64,000 nucleotides of DNA, from NCBI GenBank assembly GCA_946800325.1, contig OX326959.1:7398501-7462500 (forward strand), in the 5' to 3' direction. This DNA comes from Luzula sylvatica. Lineage: Eukaryota; Streptophyta; Magnoliopsida; Poales; Juncaceae. The number at the start of each line of letters is the position of its first letter. The stretch's first letter is position 1. The position numbers and the translations under genes are program-made. The notes beneath the pieces were generated by a model, which was given only the letters and a program-made list of their open reading frames with translations, searched no databases and had not been told where the DNA came from. Positions 50,964-60,256 of the stretch are shown here, piece after piece.

Positions 50964-52250
50964 TTAATGGTGCGGTCCGAACCTGTTCTCAAGATGAACG
51001 TAAAGATCGGCAAATTGACGATCCACGTTCTCAAGCATCCGTGCTTCAGATACACGAAACGCATCATGCATTGCTCTTCCGTGCTGCTCCATGCGCTCAT
51101 CCATTTCGTCGAGCATCTCCTTCACATAGGCAAACCTCTTATCATCCCGTTCCGTTTGGGCATTTGAGGATTCCCCCTTCCCCACATTCCTCTTTCGTTT
51201 GGGAGCTGGTTCTTCACCGCTTTCATCGGTGTTGGTTGGGTCGACGTTGTTCTCTTCCTCGTCCAAGGTGTTGCCCTTCGTCCACCGGGTAGGATCGCGG
51301 GGAAGGTGATACGCCACTCCATCCTTTGCGGAGTCAATAATCCATCCTAGGATGCTAGGCGAATACCGATATCCAAACCGTCGGAGGTTTGCATCGGATG
51401 CAAGGTTGATTGGTGATTTCGGTCGAAAATCCCAATCGCTCAGTGGTATCTCAATACCTTGGAGTTCCAACATACGGGCAATCAATGTTCCGTATGGCAA
51501 GGACGCGTTCTTGTGACTCATTACACTTTCCATGTGGCTTGTGATGAGAAAGGGCACGTGGATGGGTAGTTGATCCTTGTACCACATGCGATGCAAGAGT
51601 ATAATATCCCTCTGTTCGAGATTCATCTTAAATTTTTCTGAGGGAGTGAGAATGTTATTACCGATGGCCCATATAAACTGTTCATGGGCGGCCAAGTGAG
51701 ATGCCCCTTGCCCAGGTCTGATACCCGTGATGGCAGCTTCGATTCTCGCCTTGCGAGTGTCGTAGATTTTCTCTCCGTCGTCCCTTAGTCCGAGCAAAAC
51801 ATTCAAGTTTTTGATAGAGATTTCGACATCTTCACCGAGGATGTATGACGTTACCTTTTCTTCGTCACGGTGGAATTCAGCGTTTGCGTAAAATAGTCGC
51901 GTGATTACATCATACGATTTGACGTTTAGGCATGCTAAATTCGCGAATCCCCATTGACGTTCGATTTCCTCGACTTTGTCGAGGAGGTGATGTATGTTTG
52001 GCGGAAACTCGTAGTAGTAGCATGGAGCAATTGGTCTCTTGGATACCCATTCATGGAAGAGGATACCAGCCTCCGGAGTTCGAAACAGATGCTCGTTGTT
52101 TGGGTCAGAGAAGTCATAGTCACTTTGAATGCGTTCTTCAAGAGTAGGCTTCTTGGCCGCTTGCTTCATTCTTCTTTGAGCGTTCGAACTCTCGCCTACT
52201 ATCTTCTTCCCCTTTGCCTTGGCTTTCGATCTCGAGTTTGAGGCGTCCAT
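50964..52250 (-). CDS. ORF2 of element 2: putative plant transposon protein-like, probably nuclear
   Basis: An intact 428-residue frame. I start at ATG 52250 (MDASNSRSKA) because it sits in a strong context (GCCATGG on the minus strand) and matches the basic N-terminus, although the frame is open 46 codons further up. An N-terminal basic stretch (8-17, and RRMKQAAKK near 26-34) and PKRKR (350-354) look like nuclear localisation signals. The middle (about 60-290), with FHEWVSKRP, RLFYANAEF, IGNNILTP and SLPYGTL, resembles the plant 'putative plant transposon protein' domain (Pfam PF20167 type, from memory). The C-terminus (375-425) is a heptad-like helix. The string GESSNAQ occurs at 19-25 and again at 359-365. 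No membrane segment is visible, so although it holds the place of a Sirevirus env-like ORF it is unlikely to be an envelope protein. Function unknown. Confidence 0.8.
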   Translation of the reverse strand: MDASNSRSKAKAKGKKIVGESSNAQRRMKQAAKKPTLEERIQSDYDFSDPNNEHLFRTPEAGILFHEWVSKRPIAPCYYYEFPPNIHHLLDKVEEIERQWGFANLACLNVKSYDVITRLFYANAEFHRDEEKVTSYILGEDVEISIKNLNVLLGLRDDGEKIYDTRKARIEAAITGIRPGQGASHLAAHEQFIWAIGNNILTPSEKFKMNLEQRDIILLHRMWYKDQLPIHVPFLITSHMESVMSHKNASLPYGTLIARMLELQGIEIPLSDWDFRPKSPINLASDANLRRFGYRYSPSILGWIIDSAKDGVAYHLPRDPTRWTKGNTLDEEENNVDPTNTDESGEEPAPKRKRNVGKGESSNAQTERDDKRFAYVKEMLDEMDERMEQHGRAMHDAFRVSEARMLENVDRQFADLYVHLENRFGPHH

Positions 52251-52467
52251 GGCTGTTGTTGAAGGTTTTAGTTTTTCTGAGAGAGAGAGAGTTTTGGAAG
52301 AGAAACAAGGAGAGAGAGAGTTTTTGAAAAGAAACAAGGAGAGAGAATGAAGGGGGGCTAAGTAACTGATGAAATCGTGTCCCTTCAAGTCACGCCGTAA
52401 GGGAAAAAGGGTCCATCACATCCATTGAATGCAGTCGGTTGCATGTGGACGAAGAGTTATTACGACG

Positions 52468-53000
52468 TGTCCGTTCGAACGCACTTCTCAAGTGCGTTGG
52501 AACGCATTCATGTCTGAGAAAGGCGCTATTTCGGGTTTTTAAGTTGTATCTGGGAAGTTGTTAAGTCCGTTCGAACGGACTCCTATGTGCGTTAGAACGC
52601 ACACACAACTGAGAAGAGGCGCCAGAATATGAAACGGCGCGAGTGTAAGGGTTTGAAGTAGGTTCGCTGAATGAGGCATGTGCGTTCGAACGCATTATTT
52701 GTTCTTTCGAGCGCACTGAACACTGTTGACACTAAGAATCGGCGCCAAAGGATGATCCGGTGCCATAATCCTATATTTCATTTTTCCGTTCGGAACGCAT
52801 TTAATTGTACGTTCGAACGCACTTAATCCTGGTAAGGAAATTTGATGGTGCCATAATTTAACTGTGACTTTGGATCTTATAGTCCAGTTGTCCGTTTCGA
52901 ACGCATTTTAGTCCGTTCTACCGGACTTGAGACAGTTAATAGGGTATTTGGTGACTTCATTTGTCCGTTCCGAACGCACATGTTTTTCGTTCGAACGGAC
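52468..53000 (-). promoter_or_regulatory. Internal palindrome array upstream of ORF2 (CCGTTCGAACGG type)
   Basis: About six box pairs, for example TCCGTTCGAACGCAC with TGCGTTGGAACGCAT (52468-52508), TCCGTTCGAACGGAC with TGCGTTAGAACGCAC (52565-52601), and TCCGTTCCGAACGCAC with TTCGTTCGAACGGAC (to 53000). On the minus strand this lies about 200 bp upstream of the ORF2 start, the same relative place as the array in element 1. A role as internal promoter or RNA leader for ORF2 is inference. No convincing TATA box is visible between the array and ORF2. Confidence 0.68.
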
Positions 53001-53356
53001 TGGTTCCTGAGATGTGATCACTGGACTGAATTTGTGATTTATTTACCGAGACAAGTGTTCTAATGTAGTCCTCTATTAACACTTGTGAGGTAGCTACATG
53101 AGACTCGACCAACTTGACTAGAATTTAATTTAGCCCATTTCCTATACTCTCCTTACATATTTGGCTTAAGGTGTGGAATACTAAGGAGTATAGTTCTTCA
53201 TGTTAGGGCTTAATCCCTAGGAGGTCCTATACCGAAAGACGTAGAGGGACCCATCGAGTGACGATCTTTACGCATCCATATTGAGTTTGACGTTAATTTT
53301 GGATTGCGAAGATCACAACTTGTTGAGACATGACCAATTTTACAACAATAGTTGCA
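53001..53356 (-). other. Spacer after gag, element 2, including the cut-off gag C-terminus
   Basis: The part nearest gag (about 53230-53356) is still recognisable gag coding sequence, in the same frame after the stop at 53357. It begins with the second zinc knuckle (CNYCCKIGHVSTSC, matching element 1). The rest is AT-rich and noncoding. Confidence 0.65.
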
Positions 53357-55564
53357 CTATGCTACGGTGGGCTTATTTGTGGGTGTGGTACTCTTCACAA
53401 AATAGTCTGAGAGTTGATTCGGATTACTTCTCTTAGAAGTTATCGATTTTGGCATTTGATAAAGGTTATTTGATTTAAATTTATTTTGCTTAAAATTATT
53501 TTGTTTAAATTGTTTACGTGTGTTGGTGAAATGTTTGGGAGGCCCTTGTTGATATGAAGCTTCGGTGTAGTTTGTCACTTCATAGAAATACCCATTTGGT
53601 CCCCTTTTGAACAAACAATCGGTTCTTCCCAAATTAGTATGTCTAGGTTGTGAATTTTGTGTAAAGTGATTTTTCCTATAATTATTATTGACACGTTTAG
53701 GTTGTTCATTTTTAGCATATTTACCTTTGTTGTAGTCATGGTACATGAAAGCATTTCCATGACTACTTACTTTATTATTTTCCCATTTAGATTTTTGATT
53801 TTGAGATATTGAAAAATCGGGTTTATTACCGTTATTTTTCTTATATCCTAAACCGGATTTGTCATTTGGCTTTTGTCCTATCAATGACGATCTTAAAACA
53901 TCATCCAATGAGGGAGGACTCAATGCAATATTTGCACAAGCCTTCTTCAGGGATTCATTTTCAACTTTAAGAGTTTGAATTTCGACTTTTAGATGAGAAA
54001 TCTCACCTTTAATGGTTTGACACTCACACTTTGAAAAACCTTTAAATTCATTTATTTGAGTTTTATATGCCAAAATGGATAGCTCAAGAGAGGCTACCTT
54101 ATCCTCGAGAGCTTGTGTTTGGCTCTCAAGTTTACCCTCATTTAGTTGAGAGTTCCCTTCATCTCTAAGAAACTCGTCACAAGATTCGAGTTCTAGTTCG
54201 AATGCGGGAGAAAATTTAGATTTATGTATTGATTCTATGTCAAGCAGAGAGTATGTACGTACCTCATGACATTGGTCATGTGTTGAGCTGGTATTGGGAG
54301 TAGATGGTTCCGAGTCCACAACCATGGGCGTGTGATGTGTAGTAGTTAGACCTCGTTCAATACGAAGAGATTTGATGGCCGCTTCCACTGCGCTCATTAG
54401 TGGAGGATCTATCCTTACCATGAGTGCAAGGTTTGCGGTGTGTCGACTTGACGGACCATCCGTGTCGGATGATGAGCTTGATCCGTCCGTTTCTCCCCAC
54501 CTACAATCGACGTTAGCTTTATATGCCTTTTTCTTATTGATTTCTTTACCTTTGTAGTTTTGACGATTTTCTCGCCCCTTGTCCTCGTATCTTCTTTCGT
54601 ATCGGGGCTCTCGCCTTTCCCGATCCTTGTGGTCCTCATCCTTTTTGATCCACCTCGAATTTTCCGGATGGAGAGTCCAACATGACTCCATCATGTGTCC
54701 AATTTTCTTGCACCAAAAGCAATGGAGCTTTAGCCCCTTTTGTTTCCGATTCTCGTTGAATCGCTTCTCGTCCCTTTGCCACTCTAGGAGTCGCAACCTG
54801 AGATCATCCATTTCGTTGTCGTCATTGCTTGCATTCAAGGCGGGCAAAGCTACGGTTTTGGAGTGAGGAGAGGGTATGTAGATTCCTTGTTCTTCATCGA
54901 GTTGCTTGAGTCGAATCTCGAAATTTCGGAATTGACTTACCAATTCTTCAGGCGTGAGGTCTTGTGAAGCTACCGCTGTACCTAAAGCTACACGTAAAGA
55001 TTCCCAACTACGGGGCATAGATTGAAGCAATCTAGCAATAATTCTATCATCAGTAAGAGGTGCATTTTGGGTGGCATATCGGGTTTTTAGTACATTGATT
55101 TTTGCCCAGATTTTATCAACGGACTCTCCCTCAATCATTCGAAGATTGTTGAATTCTTGTTCAAGTCCGATGATATTAGTTCTTCTCATTTGAGATGTAC
55201 CCTCGTATCTCTCATTGAGCATACGCCACATTTCATATGAGTTTTCACAATGATCAACTAGCGATCCGATAGAACTAATTACGTTGTTCAGTATTAAGTT
55301 TTGAGCGTAAATGTCATTAGTTCTATCTTCCCTAGTTTGATCAGGGTAGGTTACATTTCCGTCCGTGTCAACCTCTTGGTCCAAGACAAAGCCTCGTAAC
55401 ACTACCTTGTCAAGTCCTTGGAGAGCGAATGTATTTAGCATGCATTTCTTCCAAGAACTCCAATTGGTTCCATCTAATTCACGTGAGTTTGATATATTTG
55501 ATTTGGGTACGGTATTTATCGGATTTATCGATGAGTTTTGTACAATAGGATTAATTTCGGCCAT
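53357..55564 (-). CDS. gag: Element 2 gag polyprotein, stopped just before its last zinc knuckle
   Basis: An open frame of 735 codons from ATG at 55564. Copia-type gag: GTNWSSWKKC (32-41), MWRMLNERYEGTSQMRRTNI (112-131) and MIEGESVDKIWAKI (143-156). The first zinc knuckle CX2CX4HX4C is at 282-295 (C282, C285, H290, C295). An Arg/Lys/Glu-rich region (305-350) follows, then a coiled coil (about 475-545) and QKPNDKSGLGYKK (563-575), a motif I associate with Sirevirus gags. The frame stops with TAG at 53357-53359. A second zinc knuckle follows directly in frame but is outside the protein, whereas element 1 reads F at this point. No protease follows. The protein would package RNA; whether the shortened form still works is unknown. 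Confidence 0.85.
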   Translation of the reverse strand: MAEINPIVQNSSINPINTVPKSNISNSRELDGTNWSSWKKCMLNTFALQGLDKVVLRGFVLDQEVDTDGNVTYPDQTREDRTNDIYAQNLILNNVISSIGSLVDHCENSYEMWRMLNERYEGTSQMRRTNIIGLEQEFNNLRMIEGESVDKIWAKINVLKTRYATQNAPLTDDRIIARLLQSMPRSWESLRVALGTAVASQDLTPEELVSQFRNFEIRLKQLDEEQGIYIPSPHSKTVALPALNASNDDNEMDDLRLRLLEWQRDEKRFNENRKQKGLKLHCFWCKKIGHMMESCWTLHPENSRWIKKDEDHKDRERREPRYERRYEDKGRENRQNYKGKEINKKKAYKANVDCRWGETDGSSSSSDTDGPSSRHTANLALMVRIDPPLMSAVEAAIKSLRIERGLTTTHHTPMVVDSEPSTPNTSSTHDQCHEVRTYSLLDIESIHKSKFSPAFELELESCDEFLRDEGNSQLNEGKLESQTQALEDKVASLELSILAYKTQINEFKGFSKCECQTIKGEISHLKVEIQTLKVENESLKKACANIALSPPSLDDVLRSSLIGQKPNDKSGLGYKKNNGNKPDFSISQNQKSKWENNKVSSHGNAFMYHDYNKGKYAKNEQPKRVNNNYRKNHFTQNSQPRHTNLGRTDCLFKRGPNGYFYEVTNYTEASYQQGPPKHFTNTRKQFKQNNFKQNKFKSNNLYQMPKSITSKRSNPNQLSDYFVKSTTPTNKPTVA

Positions 55565-55617
55565 TTGATCGTTAAGTACAAGTTATCCCTACTACTCAAA
55601 GAGATGGTCAGTACCTT

Positions 55618-55629
55618 GCTCTGATACCA
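55618..55629 (-). other. Primer-binding site of element 2 (initiator Met tRNA)
   Basis: Minus strand TGGTATCAGAGC, two bases from the LTR edge at 55632, as in element 1. Confidence 0.93.
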
Positions 55630-55631
55630 AT

Positions 55632-57036
55632 TGTTGGTTAATTCTAACCTAGAGGGGGGTAAATTCGGCAATCTAACTTACACTTAGTTTAGATTTAAAC
55701 CTAATTTACGGTGCGGAATAAATAATAATTTAGATGATAAAGATGATACCGTACAAACACTTTGACACAAGATGTTTGTTTACGAAGTTCGGTAGGTGGT
55801 TGCTTTGTAGCTTTAACTCACCCTTTACTCGCTTAATTGACCGACTCAATTATTTGCAAGTACCTACGTCTCCGGGAATGCCTTGTGCCTCTTTTTGGCT
55901 TTCGATTGAATTCCAACTCAACTCGATTACAAGGATTTGCCTAGATCGATTTACACGCTTCTATCGATCTATAGCTTAGGCTCTTTACACTTTGTTGCAC
56001 TAGCCTATTACACTTTTTCACTAATCGAGCTACAACGTGATCGGTCACGTGAGTGGGATACGATTAGTGGAGAATATCGAAAGTAGATCAACGATCTAAA
56101 GAGGTTTCTCAAGCTATCAATGGATATAGAAAATCACAGCTTAGGGTTTCTCTCTTTTAGGTTTGAAAGTTTGAAATTGAGGAAGTGTGAGAGAGAGACC
56201 CATGAAGAATTCTATTTATACTCTCTATAGAAATCCTTCAGAAAACTTGCAGTGCGTTCGAATGCATACAGTCCGTTCAGAACGCACTTGAAGTTTGCAC
56301 TAGCCGTTTCAAAATAACGTGCAAGTACATCTTGGGTCCGTTCGAACGGACAATGTCCGTTCGTAACGGACTCAATTATACATAGCATTTTGCGTTCACA
56401 GGAACAAGAGTCCATTCAACGCACTGAAAAGTGGGTGAACGGATTCCAGGTTGTCCGTTCGAACGCACATGTGTGTTCGTTCGAACGTACACATCCCTGT
56501 GACGTTTTCCGTTCACAGGAAGGATTGTCCGTTCAACGCACTCAGAAGGTGGGTGAACGGATTATAATTATCCGTTCGAACGGACATGATTGTTCGTTCG
56601 AACGTACACATCCCTGTGACACGTTTGGTTCTAATCAAGTTTTAAAGCTTTGATATTTAGCAAGTCCGTTCTGAACGGACTTTGAGTTCGTTCAGAACGC
56701 ACTTCCTGCTTGACTGAACTCTTTGTTATTTTGAACATGATTTTACTTGAGTTCTACTAGGTTTGTACCTATGGTTTATTTGTGGCGTATCCCACTCACG
56801 GAAGGCTTCAACATCTTGAGTCTTGATGTATTCCAATGGCCTTCCTTGTGTTCTTCTTTTCTTGTTTATGTTGAGACTTCATGTCCTGATTCTTGATGTA
56901 ATCCAATGAAGTCCTCCTTCACAAGTTCTCCTTCATCTTCGTATCGTACCTATGTTATCCTGCACTTTTCTGGATGTATACATTAGTAATGACAGTGTTT
57001 TGAAATAATCAAACTATCAGGAAATTTGAACCAACA
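55632..57036 (-). repeat. Element 2, 5' LTR
   Basis: 1405 bp. TATA box at 56213-56220 (minus). The palindrome array lies at about 56252-56703. Compared with the LTR at 48967 it is 2 bp shorter in a GA microsatellite and has a few C/T changes inside palindrome boxes (GAATGCAT for GAACGCAT, and TCCATTCAACG for TCCGTTCAACG). On the right it interrupts another LTR fragment, at TAATCG read on the minus strand. Confidence 0.93.
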
Positions 57037-57430
57037 ACGATTACTTCTCTCTAGATCCTTGCTCAATCTCCCTCTCAATCTCACTAGATCTAATCTAGAG
57101 TTTCTGTGGAAGAAAGAGGAAAAACGACGGCGGCTAAACCTAATTTTTCTGAAAAAGGCTTAACCTAAAAACGAAATCAGAATTCTGTATATATAGGAAA
57201 TAAATTCGTTCGAACGCACTTAAGTTCGTTCAAACACACTTATATAGGAAATAAGTTCGTTCGAACACACCTAAATAGTTCGTTCGAACTAACCCTAATC
57301 TGACTGTCACGAATATGTCCGTTCGAACGCACTTAAATAGTTCGTTCGAACGAACCCAATTCTGACTGTAGAATTGCCTATTTATATAAATTCTTCCAAG
57401 TTAATTCTTAAGCCATATTTTCTTTCAATT
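57037..57430 (-). repeat. Minus-strand LTR fragment of the truncated copia element
   Basis: Read on the minus strand it matches the plus-strand LTR at about 45775-46165 (TATGGCTTAAGAATTAAC, a TATA box at 57379-57388, and GAGAGAAGTAATCG against GAGAGAAATAATCG). It contains four to five GTTCGTTCGAACGAAC-type boxes, placed downstream of the TATA box here. The match ends near 57430. It plausibly is the 5' LTR of the gag fragment at 46326-47288, split by element 2. Confidence 0.7.
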
Positions 57431-58700
57431 AACCCTACGCGTAACTGTGTAACAGAGATTATTATTGAGTATTGTTTTGAGCATACGCAAAGGATGTGAG
57501 GTTGCAAGATAGGAATTGTTCCTTTCTAGCCTTGAAAAAGGATAGAGGGAGATATCTCTCGGGCGCCTCGATTGAATTGAGATTGATGAAATGCTTGGCC
57601 AAGCTCGATGGAACTCAATAGAGTTCGCATTGTTATTATCAATCTAATTCTTATCGAGAAAGAGTATATCTGATCAAAAGAAAAGAGGATGACTTGAAGT
57701 TTTAGGCTTCACCGTGACTCTTTTGAAGGAAATACATTTTCAGGATCAACCGTAAAAGTGTACACAGGGATAAACGAATATAAGCGTACATTCGTGGTCA
57801 TATATTTCAGTAGGAATATCCAATTTGAATGTTTCAAATTGGGTTAGATAGATAATAAGATTATCTACAACCTTCATATAGAAATATATTTCATATGAAC
57901 GAAGTATCAGTGTCGTTTCTATGAAATACCGAAAGGGTGCAACAGTTTGACATACAGTTAGTAAGACAGTCATACCTTTTGCATACGAACTCCAATTGGG
58001 CCGGGCCAAATTGGGTCGTGTATATAATAAGATTATCTACAACTTTCGTGTCGGTTGATTTTCTGTCAGAGGAATTTACCAATTTCTTATGGACAGAATA
58101 CTGGACAGATTCATGCAACTTTCTGTGTGAAAGAGTGTATATTGGATATACATGTCTTTTGGACAATCCTAATCCTATGTGATATAAATAGGATAATTCT
58201 CTCTCATCTGGTGTGATTGATTCAGTTAATTAATTCAGAATATTCGAGTGAATTGTGAGACAACTTTCTAGAGAGAGAAAGGGTGTAAAGAGAGAGAAAC
58301 CGTGAAAATGTGTTTTCCGGTATAGAGAATCAAACAATCAAGCAAGTTCGCCGGTGCATCGTCTAGGCAGTTGCACCCGCGACCAACATCTTACGAGTCA
58401 AGGTGGATACACGTAGAGGAGCAACAATTGGGGCTCTTTCAGTTGTGATCGATTCGGACGAGTAATTTTAGTCGGAGACGAAATCGAGTGAATCGGCAAC
58501 GAACGGATTGTCACCAACGTGACACGAAAAGAAGAATAGCAATCAACCCTTCGTGTGCAATCAATTTTGCACTGGTATGAATCTAATCTTCTTATTTGCA
58601 TCGTACCCTTCGAAGTCATGGCGTGATCTCGGGAATCGGGGAACCGGACCGGGCCTACATATCCGCTGCGCGGGCCCGGGGCCGGGTAGAATCCCCAACA
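57431..58700 (+). repeat. 5' LTR of the copia element (left edge unresolved)
   Basis: The right edge is firm: CCCCAACA at 58693-58700, followed by one base and the PBS. TATA box TATAAATA at 58183-58190. Upstream, two imperfect direct repeats containing ATAATAAGATTATCTACAAC start at 57852 and 58024, 172 bp apart, and could be enhancer repeats. The last 60 bp are GC-rich (GCGGGCCCGGGGCCGGG). The ORFs seen inside are shadows. Confidence 0.72.
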
Positions 58701-58701
58701 G

Positions 58702-58713
58702 TGGTATCAGAGC
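58702..58713 (+). other. Primer-binding site of the copia element
   Basis: TGGTATCAGAGC, complementary to initiator methionine tRNA, one base after the LTR end at 58700. Confidence 0.93.
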
Positions 58714-58960
58714 GATCGCCATTGATTCGAGGGTCGAATCATAGTCGTATATTCGATATACGCACGGGTTATCAAAGTTCGTACCCGTTTGCATGATGTT
58801 ACATATAGAGAAAGTCAATTTCGTTAAAATCACGAGTAGAATTCGCTAGAGATCGATCAAAAGTTGATTGAGAGTATCTAGGAATGATCATGAAAAGGTT
58901 TCATGAATAATCGTTTTGGAAACGAGCGAAAACAGACAAAACAGCAGAAAAATCGTATAA

Positions 58961-59477
58961 TCCGTTACAACGGACTGGTTGATCCGTTGTAACGGACACT
59001 GTATGAGATATAGGAAATTTGGGAATTTCTGCGAAAAACACATAGTCCGTTATAACGGACTTGGAGTTCCGTTGTAACGGACCCTGTATATGATGCAGGG
59101 ATGTGAGAAAGACTGTGAATAAACGCATAGTCCGTTGTAACGGACCTTGTATATGATACGAGGATGCGGGGATGCCTAGGATGTCTTTTGGAGTCCGTTG
59201 TAACGGACATGGTCCGTTGTAACGGAAGCCTTCGCAGTTAGGTCCGTGATAACGGACTATAGGTTGCGTTGTAACGGACTGGTTCCTGGAAATTTGGACA
59301 ATGGTTTGCAGAAAATAGCGTTGTAACGGACCTAGGTTGAGTTATAACGGACATGTTTCTGGCAATTTTGGCCAATCTCAGGAATAAATAGCGTTGTAAC
59401 GGACTGGAGTTCCGTTGTAACGGAGTGATGGAAACAGGGGTTCCGTTGTAACGGACTTGATTGCGTTACAACGGACT
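58961..59477 (+). promoter_or_regulatory. Leader array of paired palindromes (CCGTTGTAACGG type)
   Basis: About fifteen boxes, mostly in pairs, such as TCCGTTACAACGGAC with TCCGTTGTAACGGAC (58961-58997) and TCCGTTATAACGGAC with TCCGTTGTAACGGAC (near 59044-59081). The last, GCGTTACAACGGAC, ends at 59477. Pairs are often followed by GTATATGAT or TTTCTGG. Unlike the U3 arrays, this one lies downstream of the PBS, in the transcribed leader. It could act as RNA hairpins (dimerisation or packaging) or as DNA sites. Function is inference. Confidence 0.72.
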
Positions 59478-60256
59478 AGTTTCTGGTTGTTGATTTTGTT
59501 TTCGTGATAACTTTGGCTACACAACTCGGAATTTTGAGTTCTTTATATCGATTTGATCGGCATCAAACATTCTAGAATATTAGATAATTAATTATTTAGA
59601 ATAATTAGTCTCCCTAAATAAATCATATGCATTTACAAATCTTGTGATAGTGATATAATATGATTATGTCACGAATTAATTTAACATGCATTGGCATGAT
59701 CCCTCAAAATATTTAAATCATGGAAATGCCTTCCATGTCCACAACCACCGAGTTTGGTGTTACGTTTCACGTGGGTTCAGGCTAAAGTCGGGCACGTGAT
59801 ATTGCAATTATCGAAAGGGTGGCAAGCGTTAAATCAGGACTTGTGAGGCCCAGGCTAAAGTCGACTCACTAGTAGCTTATTTGAACGATACGTTGGATAT
59901 GGTTGTGACTTAACCGTCCAGGCCAATCGGATTGGAGTTCGGGGCATAGATAGGATGCACACACAGAAATGGGATTGTATATGATACGATCTATCACCGA
60001 AATCCTATAGAGGTTCAAGAGTCGCATATGATGCGATTGGATATCATCCTACCTAAATAACGGGATCCCACCCGATAGGCTAAAGTCACTTGTGGGAGGA
60101 ACGGAAATATGGGTCTTGAGTGTTATGGACTAGGAGTCCCGTATCGATATGAGGGTTATCGATTCGATAAAAATAACACATTCATATAATCATCATGTAA
60201 GCCTATAGGATAAGTACGCAACGTTAGTAATCAATCTTTTATTTCATTTGTAGAAT
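59478..60256 (+). other. Remaining 5' leader of the copia element
   Basis: Noncoding. Contains repeated AGGCTAAAGTCG/AC motifs (near 59789, 59853 and 60079). Nothing else recognised before the gag ATG at 60257. Confidence 0.55.

Larger units (their letters stand above)
48356..57036 (-). mobile_element. Element 2: LTR-internal-LTR plus truncated extra internal copy
   Basis: On the minus strand, right to left: LTR (55632-57036), PBS, gag (53357-55564), palindrome array, ORF2 (50964-52250), polypurine tracts, LTR (48967-50373), then a second PBS and a second gag start that is cut at 48356. The complete unit is 48967-57036 (8070 bp). The two LTRs differ by about four substitutions and one GA-dinucleotide length change by eye. 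The two gag starts encode the same 181 residues. The middle LTR therefore serves both units, as expected from unequal recombination between neighbouring or sister elements. No pol domain is present. The left end is not an LTR terminus, so no target duplication can be defined. Confidence 0.85.

Noticed and set aside
57746..58182. Small ORFs in the copia LTR
   Set aside because: Several overlapping frames on both strands in U3, with no motif and no conservation evidence.
58381..58393. CCAACA followed by TCTTA as the partner end of the LTR starting at 45384 (which is preceded by TCTTA)
   Set aside because: The site is inside the copia LTR, and the same region in the LTR at 45384 reads CAAACATC in homologous context. 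A chance five-base match.
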